Assembly: GCA_030435675.1 (NCBI GenBank) | Contig: CM059625.1 | Location: forward strand, 3,286,001 to 3,350,000 | Source: Steinernema hermaphroditum | Lineage: Eukaryota; Nematoda; Chromadorea; Rhabditida; Steinernematidae | Reading direction: 5' to 3' | DNA length: 64,000 bases | Shown: piece by piece, positions 1-10,402 of the stretch | Numbering within the stretch: position 1 is the first letter of the stretch | Layout: each line of letters opens with the position of its first letter | Notes under the pieces: model-generated | Seen by the model: the letters and a program-made list of their open reading frames with translations, nothing else | Told to the model about the DNA's origin: nothing | Databases searched by the model: none | Translations under genes and position numbers: made by a program

Positions 1-464
1 TTGTAGGTTGACGGCATCTGAGCAGCGCAGTCCCATTCCACATCATTGTCGCCAGGGCGAGTATTTGTGCACTTCACCACTTCGGGTGTGTAACTTCCAT
101 GAGCATCACCACCTACGCACCTGAGCTGAGGAACAGGACCTCCTCTTCGTCTGATCGTATATGAACGATCGTGAAACGTTAAGCTTTGGACATCGCGTAG
201 GAGAACTCTTTCATATGCTGCGCCTATAATATGGATTTGCAGATATTGTAAGTACTCCGTTTTCAGCTAGTAGTGAGCAGTTTCCTACAGAATGCTTCAT
301 TGAAACAGCTCTTCAAAATTGGGCCAGGAATACATCGCAAAAATGAGTCATAATGAATGCACCATTTGGGAAGACAGCCGTATTTATCATTACTTCTACT
401 TGTTGGCAAATAACTTACACGCAGCGATGGACAACAGCCCCAAAAGTTCGACGAGTCTGACCAT
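1..464 (-). CDS. SARAF-like protein, copy A (5' part only)
   Basis: SARAF (TMEM66) is an ER membrane protein that dampens store-operated calcium entry by acting on STIM. Two exons are visible. Exon 1 (419-464) encodes a short hydrophobic leader starting MVRLVELLGLL. After a 195-bp intron, exon 2 (223 down to 1) encodes the conserved lumenal core, including VPQLRCVGG, the cysteines, and DVEWDCAAQMP. The intron splits the same codon position as in the neighbouring complete copy B, and both proteins begin MVRL, so the two are tandem paralogues. A TTTTGCAG acceptor abuts the ATG. The membrane segment and proline-rich tail lie beyond the left edge. The family call rests on the conserved GG-x-A and DV-x-W-x-C blocks seen here and in copy B. 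Confidence 0.8.
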
Positions 465-472
465 CTGCAAAA
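465..472 (-). other. probable trans-splice acceptor of SARAF-like copy A
   Basis: On the minus strand TTTTGCAG runs directly into the start ATG at 464, leaving no 5' UTR between acceptor and start codon. This arrangement fits spliced-leader addition. A conventional upstream non-coding exon cannot be excluded. Confidence 0.45.
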
Positions 473-1193
473 TCCATGCGAATGGATAGGAAGTGTTTTA
501 GATATGGGTTCAAACAGTACAATCACACGATATATACAAAACTGTATTAGAGTTTACGGATGAATGCGAAAGCAGCCCATTTCCATCAGACCGACTAAAG
601 CTACAAAGCCTCGGGGCTTGAAGAGAAATTGTGTGAATGGCGCATTTCCTATTAGTCATTTCTCCTGTCGTTCATGCTTTTTCTGTTGTGAAATGTATCA
701 ATGCATTCATTTGGAACAACGACTTGCCAAACTGTGCGCAATAGGAACACAGATTTTTCTGACAAAGATATCGGGCAAGTGAAAGAAACTGCGTAGTATG
801 TAATATGGATCTAGGCTGAATTTTTACTCATTCTAACAAGCTCTGGTGAATTATGCTCACGGAGCGCCGGATTCGCAATCTGATTTTGTTTCAGAACAGT
901 ATATCTCCAATTCCCCCCATAGTATACCAAAATATACACGCTCACTCTCCGCAGTATCATGATGGGAAACGGCAATATTGCATTCAAAATTGTTCGACCA
1001 GTGTTAGGAACTGTGATGATGATGGCACAAATTTACTATTACCAACATGGCTGAGCTGTACGGATACGACAACATAAAGACATTACTAACGAATAGTTAA
1101 AATGACCCGCAATACGCTACAGAAATCCAGTGACGACGATCAACGCCGAGATGTTCCGCCGAATCCTGAAATACACAGGTTTCCATGATAAAG
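473..1193. other. intergenic spacer between the two SARAF-like copies
   Basis: About 720 bp separate the 3' end of copy B from the start of copy A. No conserved reading frame, tRNA-like structure or repeat was seen. It should hold the 3' UTR of copy B and any promoter of copy A. If both copies come from one polycistronic transcript, the spacer is longer than usual for nematode operons. Confidence 0.5.
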
Positions 1194-2235
1194 CTAAATT
1201 CGCCCGCTACCTGTAGACGTATGTGTTGAGTTTGAAGATGATGACGATCGGTGGTACGCACCACTTGTCGATGGCCCTGGATCGTTATAAGTATCGTAAT
1301 CGGCTTGATATCGACGTCGTTGGTTTGAGCTAAAATCCATCCTTTTATTGCAAGATAATAGGTTGCTTCGAGTTACCTTGAACCAAACATATAGCCTCCT
1401 AAGGCACCAAGACCCGCGCCAGTCCAAAACCCAGGCTCGTATGCACCAGCAGTTCCGCTACTAGACTGATATCTCTTCGTATTCGGATCTGCACTTGTAT
1501 ATGGTGGTGGAGCTGAGGGAGGTGGGTGGAATCCAGGTGGAGGAGGTCCTCCGCCTCCAGGATAGCCTGGACCTCCATGGCCATTGAAGCCACCGTCCGG
1601 TGCGTCCCTCACAGGTCCACGTATAAATATGTACACAATGAAGAGAGCAAACAGGATTAGCACTATATAGAAGAGAACACTGTCACTGGAGTCGCTTGAT
1701 TTGTAATCATCGTTATATTCAAGATTATACTCAAGCTGAAATTAATGTTGTTAGACAAACAGTTGAGACGTGCGATCTTACACCACATGAGCCATGTAAC
1801 ACGTAGGGATCGCCAGGGTGATCAAATCCTTCGCACGACACCGATATCTGCAATAGCAGAAATCATACAATATGGCATTGTACTGAAATCGATACCTGTC
1901 CAAATCTGTACTTCTTCGGCATATCAGCTTTACATTCCCACTGCACATCGACACCATCCGAACCGCGGTTGTAGCATTGAACACTCTTCGGTGTAAACCG
2001 ATTGTAGGCGCTACCTCCGATACACTTGATTTGCGGAATTGGATTTCCTCTTCGAGCGGTTGTATACGCACCATTGCTTAATGTTAAGACTTGTACTTGA
2101 CTGAGCAAAATCTTTCTGTACGATACACCTAAAAATAACGATTCATAAAATCAGAAAAAGAAAATAACACTTACAAGTGGCAACTGATAAGAGCGCGAAC
2201 AGCGCTATGAGATGTGTTACCTTTAACCGCACCAT
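1194..2235 (-). CDS. SARAF-like protein, copy B (complete)
   Basis: Model of five exons: 2175-2235, 1896-2128, 1782-1847, 1377-1735 and 1194-1341, giving 288 residues. In order the protein has a signal peptide (MVRLKVTHLIALFALL), a cysteine-containing lumenal domain with IPQIKCIGG and DVQWECKADMP, a second lumenal piece ending GSCGLEYNLEY, a single membrane helix (VLFYIVLILFALFIVYIFI), a Gly/Pro-rich cytosolic linker, and the SARAF tail signature GFWTGAGLGALGGYMFGS. This order matches human SARAF. The last intron (1342-1376) would be only 35 bp. If it is not spliced, translation stops at the TAA at 1373-1375 after 240 residues and the Ser/Tyr-rich tail is lost. Role: ER-resident negative regulator of store-operated calcium entry. 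Copy A lies downstream in the same orientation. Confidence 0.87.
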
Positions 2236-2243
2236 CTGAAAAG
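2236..2243 (-). other. probable trans-splice acceptor of SARAF-like copy B
   Basis: CTTTTCAG on the minus strand is immediately followed by the start ATG at 2235, with zero bases of 5' UTR. This is the expected layout for a spliced-leader acceptor. Confidence 0.5.
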
Positions 2244-3874
2244 CAAATACGACATTAGTAACTGGCATGCAACTTCAACAAAATCAAGATATCAACAGGG
2301 CCTCACGATAAATATAGACGCGGACACAGGCGCGACGCGCGCATTCAGCATTGACAACGTCTGACTGTAAGTAGAACGGAGCGTGCGATTGGAGATGAAA
2401 ATCAGGTTGAATTCAGTTGTTCTCACTAATTTTCTCAAAATAGCAATCAGTGTTTGTGATGATGTCATTGCTGAACATCAAACACACGGTGGCCACCGCT
2501 AACATTGGTTACAATTCAGCACACAAGGAAGAAACATTCACTAGTCCATTGGTTGCTGTCTGAACTTTTGGACGTCGGTTTGCTGGAATTCATTTCTTAA
2601 ATTGTGTAATTCATCCTATAATCAGCATTAAACACCGCAGAACACTGTATAGAAATCAGTTACAAACAAAATTGTCGAATAGCACGAATGAAACTCGTAG
2701 ACAGCAACACTTCGAGCTGCACGGCAATGTCTAAGTGGGAGACGCGTGTTTTCCCGCAATAACCAACCATTGTCGTCAATTACACAAACCATTATAATAA
2801 TAATCACAGCGTAAAAGATTCCCCACCAAGCACTTCCACTTCTTGCTCACTAACAACGTTATTCAGGACACTCCATATTCGCGCAGAAACTAAATAAAAT
2901 GGCTGCCATCAGAAAGCGTCGCCCGCCATTCTGAAACCAGGCGCGGTTACTATCAGCAGCTTCGCAGCAACAAGCGCGTATTAGCAATAACCGTTTTAAC
3001 CGATAACAGCCGAGAATATTCCTAACCATAAACACTTCGATGACTCTTGATGATTAGGACATTTCTCCGATGCTCGTCCTGTTATCACCGTTTCATCGAA
3101 ACGATTCACGTGCGCCATTCGAAATTTCTTCTTCAGCATCTAGAAGGCACGTTCGCTCAAGAATCTTCGTAAAATCATCTTACGCTGCAATGGCACAGTT
3201 GGAGAGTTTAGTAGAACTAAGATGACGATTACACAAACAACTCAAATGCACTTCCATACAGAGCGTTCGACAGAGCTGAATTGCTACTGTTACCGACTTT
3301 TGGCACAAACACAGAAGAACATGTGAAAAAATTAAACGTGAAATATTACAAGAAGGCTTGAAATATATAACAAACAGCTGATGAAACTTGTGAATGAATT
3401 GGCGAAGGGTCATCGACACAGGACTCGCACAGACCGCAGACAATTCCACCTGTTCGTCTGCGCGATTTTGCAACACCAACGGAACAGTCACTAGTGTCGC
3501 TAACACTTGCTTTGTCTACGTCATCATATTTGTTGTGCGACGTCATCAGTGTATTTTCGTAATATATCGTTGATTTTTGCGTGATCCATTGAGCGTGTTT
3601 TCATGATTTTACATTTCCGTGAAAGGTCGACATTCGTTCAGTGCGACGTGCGTGTCATATCAGTTTTTTCGCGATTGGCCACGTCTCAAACAACTGTTTG
3701 CGATTGATGTTGGCGCATACGTCGATTCGGCTCGCTGTGGCCGACTGTCTTCCGTTTGGTCGTTTCGTGATCGCTATCTCCCTAGACGATATAGGCGTCT
3801 ATGACGTTTTCCATCCGTTTCTGGTTTGATTTATTAAATTTTATGTGTTCATGCCTTCAGACGGTGCGGTCCCG
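2244..3874. other. divergent intergenic region
   Basis: About 1.6 kb between two genes transcribed away from each other (SARAF copy B and the SLC35A3-like transporter), so it should contain both promoters. The short open frames inside lack family motifs and splice context. No tRNA, repeat or conserved element was recognised. Confidence 0.5.
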
Positions 3875-5044
3875 ATGTCAACGGTCAGCGGGAATTTGAA
3901 GTACATCTCGCTCGTCGTTCTGATCGTTCAGACGACGGCACTGGTGCTGATTCTGCGTTACTCACAAACGCAGAAGGTTGAAGGACCGAAATATATCTCG
4001 TCGACCGCTGTGGTGACCGCTGAAATCGTCAAACTTGCCACGTGTATTTTCGTCCTGTTTCGCAGCAATGGTAATTCGGTTTATTTGTATTCGAGATTTA
4101 ATTCTGGAATTTTTAAGGTTGGGATGTTGATCGATTCTATCGTGATCTCGAGCACGATATCTTCAAGAAGCCGGCTGATACGTTTAAGGTCGGAGTGCCA
4201 GCGTTTCTATACGTCGTCCAGAACAACCTTCTGTTTCTGGCCCTCTCCAAACTTGACGCAGCGACTTATCAAGTCACATACCAGCTAAAAATTCTGACAA
4301 CAGCGTTGTTCTCCGTTACTATGCTCAGTAAGAAACTGAATGGGTTGAAGTGGATTTCACTTATTCTGCTGACCGCTGGAGTTGCTCTTGTCCAGGTGTG
4401 TAAACATGTGTAGCTTGTTTAATGTGACGGTAACCGTTTAGATGCCATCTGGAGACAAGGCAAATCACGATGAGGATGACAAAACTAGCTCCGACAAATT
4501 AATTGGATTTTTGGCCGTCCTTGCAGCTTGCTTCTCGAGTGGTTTCGCTGGAGTTTATTTTGAAAAAATTCTGAAAGGATCAACAGTGTCGCTTTGGATG
4601 CGCAATTTGCAACTAGGTACGAAGCACAGCAATTCGCGTATAGATAATTGTCGTTTACTTTCAGCCTTCTTCAGCATCTTCGGAGGATTCTTCATGTGCT
4701 GGTTGTATGACTCTGAGAAGATTGGAACAGATGGATTTTTCCAAGGGTACAATGGTGTAATTTGGATTGTTGTCCTTCTGCAAGCTTATGGCGGTCTTGT
4801 TATCGCCTTGGTTGTCAAGTATGCTGACAATATTCTCAAGGTGTTTGCCGTTTCGCTGTCGATTATCCTGTCCAGCTTTGTCTCTTGGCTGTTCCTCGGC
4901 GATTTCAATCCCACACTGTAAGTGTGCTCGGTGTTAGCATAATGTAGCTGCTATTTTAGGACGTTCTTGCTCGGAGCCACGATCGTTATTGCTTCAACGT
5001 TCTTGTACGGGTACGAGCCGCGGCCATCCCCAGCAAAGGCTTAG
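3875..5044 (+). CDS. nucleotide-sugar transporter, SLC35A3 family
   Basis: Exons 3875-4070, 4118-4395, 4442-4616, 4665-4917 and 4960-5044 give 328 residues, the usual size for SLC35A3 (UDP-GlcNAc/UDP-Gal antiporters of the Golgi). The protein is a chain of hydrophobic segments. Family landmarks are [17 protein letters not shown] near the N-terminus, [60 protein letters not shown] and the [18 protein letters not shown] block, with FLYGYEP near the C-terminus. An in-frame ATG also exists at 3851, but an acceptor-like TTCAG at 3856-3860 lies between the two, so the start at 3875 is preferred. The C. elegans relative would be in the ugtp/nstp group; orthology was not resolved. Probable job: supply of UDP-sugars to Golgi glycosyltransferases. 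Confidence 0.88.
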
Positions 5045-5784
5045 AAGCTGTTAGTAGTATTTTAATAAGTAATGTAACATCTATTGATTTATTGGATTCG
5101 AATGGTACGGTCTGTTGATAGTAGGTGTTCATGGTCTGTTCAACGACTGCGCCAGCTGTCGCGTACTACAGTCGCGTTGTTGTGCTTCCTACTCGGTAGT
5201 TGAGCGTTTGGTAATCTAGTCTTGTAACAGGGCCGTCAGTTGGTTGCCACTGAGGCGCTAATTTGTATAGATGAAGCTCACCGTGCGTATCTCTCGCGCT
5301 TTTCTGTAGGAATTCTCTGCTGGAACGCAGAACCGCGAATGCCTATGCGATAGCTTCGTGTTCGAATGAAGCTGGAACTACAACGACTTGTCGTGCTCTC
5401 GATTTGTCTTAAGTGTCTTTCGTGCTGCCCCGTTCGAATTGCGGTCATTTAACGAGTTCCGAAGGCTCATCAAATGGAACAAAATGCAGGACTTTTCCAT
5501 AGTTGCTTTTTTTGGTCAGCTGATTCAGTGTTTAAGGTGGTTCATGACGATAACACGTCATAGCGTGTTCCGCATCATCTTTCGAATAGACTTTGTATCG
5601 TTTGAAACATGCTGTTACAATTACTTCATTTACAAATAGGTCTTCAACAAATCTGAGATCATTAAATTGGCAAGGGAAAATGGGAGTATTGTGGACCCAG
5701 TATTAAGTGAACTGTTATATACAACAAGTGACTCAAATATGAGCAAGGCAAGGGTGGGTGGCAAGTGGAGGCATAGGATCAGTT
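5045..5784. other. convergent intergenic region
   Basis: About 740 bp between the 3' ends of the transporter and the sulfotransferase. It should contain both 3' UTRs. A long open frame at 5388-5639 has no recognisable family features and was not called. Confidence 0.45.
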
Positions 5785-7738
5785 TCATACACTATCACCC
5801 GCTGGGTCGTCCTCTTCTTCGGCGTCTTCTTCATCGCTGTCGTAGTCGTCGGGATCTTCATAAAGCGATGAATTCGATGTGACTTTCGCTTCAATAGTAG
5901 GATGAATAGTTGTTGTCTTTCCATTAAGAGTGCGTTTTGTAGTCAACGACACCACAGCGCTAATCTTCTTAACGGCCCCTTTCACGCCGGGATGTGAGTA
6001 ATCGTCGTCCTTCAGTTTGCGTAACCGCCTGTCGAACAGTTTCATCGCATATTTGTAGAGTTCTATGTCGAGATGGTTGAGTTGTTTTATGAGCTGCAGT
6101 TGTTCGGTCGTTACGGGCGTATCGTGTGATTTGCTCTTGTTCCATTCGTTTAAGCTACCCGCGAATCTAAACATGGGCATTGATTGAAATTTTCGAGCGA
6201 AAGTAGCACACCTAGCTTGGAAGACAGTCTCAAACATCCATTGGCTCTCTTCCATACGTTCTTTGATGCCGAAGAACGCCATATTTTTGAGGTTTGTCTT
6301 CGCACTTTCCAACATAACTTTATCTCTGGTGGCCGCATCCATTCCTTTCGTGTTATAGCAGTTGACAAGCGTGAGATCGGCTAGCATACGTGTTTGCCTA
6401 TATCGGGTTTACGTATTAGTCACTACGAGAAGAACGTTACCTGTTGAAGGCTAGATTGTACGGACAGCTAAGGAACTCATCGAGGGAGAGTCCGTCCCAG
6501 CCGATTTCGGGGTCAAAGCACATCGGTAGCTCCTCGGGTGATGGCTGCCGACCGTTGCACATATGCCGAGCCGCTAGCCACGTGGCTCCTCTGTGGACAT
6601 GTCGATATTCTGAGATGAACCGTGCTACGGGATCTCTTAGGAAGGTGGTGTAGAAGTAGCGTCTCTTTGTGTGCACACCTAAAATGCAAAATAACGTGTG
6701 TCTCTGGAAAGAATCCTACCTTCTTTCTTGTCCAAGGCGTTATCGACACATCCAGAAACGAAAAGCTCCGTGTAATCAGCGTGCAAACCGCAAACCCATC
6801 CAGTCGAATACCGAGAAAATAACCAGACCTATAAAAAAGAAGATTTAGACAGACATTCAGACAGGACTGAGATAATAGCGAGAAGGAGAGTCTGTTCCGC
6901 AGAGGCGAATGAATCATTTGGCTGAGCAAAGAAGAAAAGCATGAGAAATCCTTCGTTCTCACAAAAGAATCTTTGGGAAAGTAAATGCTGGTGGAAGCAC
7001 GATTGGAACATTTCGAGATGGCATGACGTTTTCAACACTAACGACTGGAAGAAGCCTCTCATAATTCAAAACTGCACACGGAAAAGCATTCTTCACCTGA
7101 GCGTAAGCATAGGTGTGGACGAAGTAACTATAGATAGTAGTTTTCAACAGAAATGGCGCAACAGAACAGCGAGCTCACCTCGTTTTGGGAGTGTGGTCGA
7201 TAGCAATTACAGCGTTTCTTTCCAACTCTACAAGAGCATGGCCGAGCAACATTCAATTTGTTGACGAGAAATCGTTCGAAGCTTGTTCCGGCCGTTTTCT
7301 GGATGTGAAGAAAGACGAGCACGTCTTTACCGAATACATTAAACCTGAAAATAGCGATATAAGTAGCTGAAACAGATGAGAGTAGTCAAACCTGTATTGA
7401 TTATCTTCAAGCATTTTGTTAAAGGAGAGATTTCTTCGATTATAGAAAGATCCCTTGTAATCGGTGGACATGCTGTTCTTGAACGCGAATTCACGCATTT
7501 CCGCTAACGTGAAACGTGGCGAAGAGCTTTGAAGCGGCGAATAGAACGCCGATTCTTCATTTTGCGCGTCTATCAGGTAATAAACGACGACACCGCCGAT
7601 GATGAGTAGAAGAAGGGCGAGCGCTTTAATTGACAACAGCTGGCGCCATTTGCAGCTTCCGAATCCACATAAGGACGTCGTGGATTTGGCGCGATTCTCC
7701 ACACGCATCAGGCCTCCGCTACCGCCGCCGGAGGACAT
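5785..7738 (-). CDS. hst-6: heparan sulfate 6-O-sulfotransferase
   Basis: Six exons: 7392-7738, 7179-7344, 6720-6828, 6441-6678, 6212-6397 and 5785-6166, encoding 475 residues. It is a type II Golgi protein with a short cytosolic N-terminus, one signal anchor (ALALLLLIIGGVVVYYLI), then the catalytic domain. The PAPS 5'-phosphosulfate loop is HIQKTAGTSFERF and the 3'-phosphate site is FLRDPVARFISEYRH. WLFSRYSTGWVCGLHADY and GWDGLSLDEFLSCPYNLAFNRQTRML are further HS6ST hallmarks. It transfers sulfate to the 6-O position of glucosamine in heparan sulfate. The C-terminus is very acidic (runs of D/E). Intron 6167-6211 is 45 bp and stop-free. Removing it restores a gap-free match to the family, while retaining it would add 15 residues. 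A GTG lies in frame upstream at 7750; the ATG at 7738 was chosen. Confidence 0.92.
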
Positions 7739-8326
7739 CGTCGTGCTCACTCGTTCGCGTCCTCTATTGATCTTCGGTAATCTTCGGTGGACTGCTTACA
7801 TTACAGCCCTCTCTAAAATTGCAGAGCATCTATCAATCGGCTCGCGGCGGATGGAGGCAGCGTCCCGCTTCTTTCTGTAGGCTTTGTCTAGGTTATGGTC
7901 GGGCATTAATCACGTTTTGGCAACTCTCAACCGCGTCAGTTGCTCATGGGTGGCCGCGCAGGCTTATCGTGCAGGGAGCCTTGGATCTGTGCCCAGCGGT
8001 GAAACATCTGCTGTTTCTATCGGCTTGAAATTGATGACTGTTGTTGTGGTTTATTTTGTAAATAACCCCGCTGGCTTAGCTTTGCAGGCTCGAGCTGTTG
8101 ATGCCGTTTTTTTTTACCAAATTTTCGCAACTATTTACGGGTCTAATATGTTCTTTTCGTGCTGCGTTGATATTGTATTCAAACAACATGCGATGGCCAA
8201 CCGCCTTTTCTCCTCAACCCCCCCTCCCCAATAAACTGATTGCGTGATTGTCGCATGTGTGATTCCTTCTTGTTCAGTTCACTTGCATAGTCGGTACTTT
8301 TCAGATTGCAGGTGAAATAAGTGATA
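7739..8326. other. divergent promoter region between hst-6 and the TRAPPC3 gene
   Basis: About 590 bp separate the two divergent start codons. An acceptor-like TTTTCAG near 8298-8304 and TTGCAG just before 8312 precede the TRAPPC3 start by about 15-22 bp and could be trans-splice sites. No other element was recognised. Confidence 0.4.
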
Positions 8327-9128
8327 ATGCAGCGCATCAGTAGTAACCGCCAGGTCAGCATACTTGACAAATCGCTCAGTCGCGGAAAGTCAGAGGTATG
8401 GACTGTGCTGTCGCATTTAAAACTATAATTGGCCTCATCTAGATAAACCTATCGACGTTCGCACTCTTATTCGCGGAAATGATTAAATATGCTCAGTCAC
8501 GCGTGGACACGAGCGCCAAGCTGCAGGACAAGTTAGTGATCGCGCCTTAGCACCTCTCAGGGCTTTCCTCACTTTCTAGACTGGCCGATTATGGGAAATT
8601 CGTGGGAGTGCGTCTTCTTGATGTAATCGTGCTGCGAGAGAAGGGCTACAAGCGCGACACGAAGTTACTAAATATGCTCATGTTCGTGAAAGGCACGGTG
8701 TGGAAAAATTTGTTCAATAAAGAGGCGGATAAATTGGAAAGGAGCAATGACGACGAGTGCAAATGTGAGAGTTCGTTGGCATATTTCTTCGCTTCCGCTT
8801 ACTATTTCTTTGCTTTCTTTCCATTGCACCTGTAAAGCTCATTTGCATTTCAGATTTCTTAATTGAAAAAGACCCCGTCGTGAACACCTTCATATCTCGC
8901 GACAAGAGCAGTCACTTGAATTGTGCTGCCTTCGTTGCCGGCATCATCGAAGCGTTTTTAACGGTAAGTTCTGCATTCTAGCATCCTATTGTGAATCAAT
9001 TCAAATTTCAGCAGAGCAACTTCCCGTGCGAAGTTACGGCTCACTGGCATAACGGCACAGCGTATATGATCCAGTTCGAACAGCAAGTTATCGACAGAGA
9101 GAAGGAGTACTTTGAGTCCACCCGCTAA
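8327..9128 (+). CDS. trpp-3: TRAPP complex subunit 3 (Bet3/TRAPPC3)
   Basis: Exons 8327-8395, 8443-8531, 8580-8764, 8854-8963 and 9012-9128 give 189 residues, close to the usual 180. Bet3 is the central subunit of the TRAPP vesicle-tethering complexes, which act as exchange factors for Rab1/Ypt1 at ER-Golgi and Golgi membranes. Conserved blocks seen are TFALLFAEMI, GVRLLDV, the MLMFVKGTVWKNLF segment, DPVVNTFIS, LNCAAFVAGIIEAFLT (which carries the cysteine that is palmitoylated in the family) and FPCEVTAHWHNGT. It ends ESTR-stop. All introns are 46-89 bp with standard GT/AG ends. Confidence 0.94.
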
Positions 9129-10402
9129 GACGTTAAGTTGCCTTTGTTAAGATGACTAATCCTCGACAACTTTCTGAATTAATGTTTCTTATGATGATTT
9201 ATTACATGTGCATCTTCTTAGCGGGTCTTTCTGTATATTGTATCATTAAGATATTCTTGTACTTTTATCCCGTGTAGCACTCATTCCTTCATGTATGTTG
9301 AAAACATTTGTTGCAATTAAATGGTAGATGCGTTGTATGAACACCGATAAGTGGATTTCGGTCGTGTCCCGCGATGGTCTATTTTGGATCTTTCCTGTCG
9401 AAGGCAGTCATGGTTCGGACATGTGTCGTCCTGCTCCCACAGCTTTGTTCCCTCCTCATAGAAAGCAAATACGGGATACGGTTGCTTTGTCGAGCAGGCC
9501 TTGCTTGGTTCACATCCTCATCTTCTGTTGCTGGGACTGACGACAATCTCGCAACGATTGGCTTGTGCTCGACTGGGAACCTACTGTACAATTTACTGGC
9601 TTTCAAATTTGGAAATCTTCTCAACAACCGCAAATTGTCAAACTAATGACCGCTACCCAACTTCTGCAAACATGCAGCGAGGCATCTCTTGTTATTACGT
9701 GACTGGTGCATGAGCGTTGGATGAGTCGCCAGCACCAAAGCCCAAAGAGCAGCTGTGTGCTTTCGACAAAACTTCTTTCTTGCGTCATTCTTTGGTGGAT
9801 CACTCGGCGGTTGGGTGACTGGGGGCCCACTGCCGCCCCCTGCAGTTTGGGGCATTTTCTGATCGATACGTATTTTTGAAAATGCTTGTAAGTTTCGATA
9901 TTTACTCCTCCCAAAATTGCACTTATCGGGAGTGGTAAATAATCGAACTTACCTCGATTGAGTGCCACATGCTTGGCGGATTACCTATCTCCGGTTTTGT
10001 CCTGATTTCCATAACTCAATAATCGTTTTTTTATAGTCAGTCACTTGCTTCCTGCTCGAATTTCTGTATTATCACGTTTTCTGATGACCAACTGATAATT
10101 TCGTCATGCAGCCGCTTGTTCCTTAAACGTACTCTCTTCTGATCACAGGGCGAAGACGAAGCGCGCAGCACTGATATTCAATTGTTCTTGTGCAACGTTT
10201 CTTTTCCGAGCGCCACTATACGCGTCTTCTGCGCACTTTGTTTGTCGAATAGCGATGCGTTTGCACGACACTTCGCCGCGCTTTTTCGCCGTTTTGCTTG
10301 CACTTAAACACACGCATAATCTGCGCTTTTCTTCATAGGTCGAACCGCAGCGGTTGGACTAATCGAGTTGTAGCGGACTGCCTTCACGCCCACTGCGTAG
10401 TG
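9129..10402. other. region upstream of fzo-1, one doubtful small ORF
   Basis: About 1.3 kb containing the TRAPPC3 3' end, one possible small minus-strand gene (listed separately) and the fzo-1 promoter. The 9970-10400 part has no open frame of note. The plus-strand frames at 9328-9713 overlap each other and the minus-strand frames, and lack motifs. Confidence 0.4.
9643..9855 (-). CDS. hypothetical small protein (70 aa)
   Basis: Not recognised. An ATG at 9855 follows an acceptor-like GATCAG within four bases. The frame encodes a Gly/Pro-rich N-terminus (GGGSGPPVTQPPSDPP) followed by a basic, helix-compatible part with three cysteines (FCRKHTAALWAL, KRCLAACLQKLG), ending at a TAG. The contrast between a proline-rich leader and a compact Cys-containing second half is protein-like, but there is no family match by eye and no conserved neighbour. 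It could instead be the first exon of a longer spliced gene continuing into the open frame at 9379-9633, or chance. Confidence 0.22.
   Translation of the reverse strand: MPQTAGGGSGPPVTQPPSDPPKNDARKKFCRKHTAALWALVLATHPTLMHQSRNNKRCLAACLQKLGSGH

Noticed and set aside
1373..1663. SARAF-like copy B ending at the TAA directly after MFGSR
   Set aside because: Kept only as an alternative: a 35-bp intron leads to a further open Ser/Tyr-rich tail, comparable to the tail seen in animal SARAF proteins.
3180..3546. Minus-strand open frames upstream of the SLC35A3-like gene
   Set aside because: Low-complexity hydrophobic and Ser-rich translations without family features; they lie in the expected promoter region.
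9328..9713. Plus-strand open frames between TRAPPC3 and fzo-1
   Set aside because: Several frames overlap on both strands, none has a motif or good splice context.
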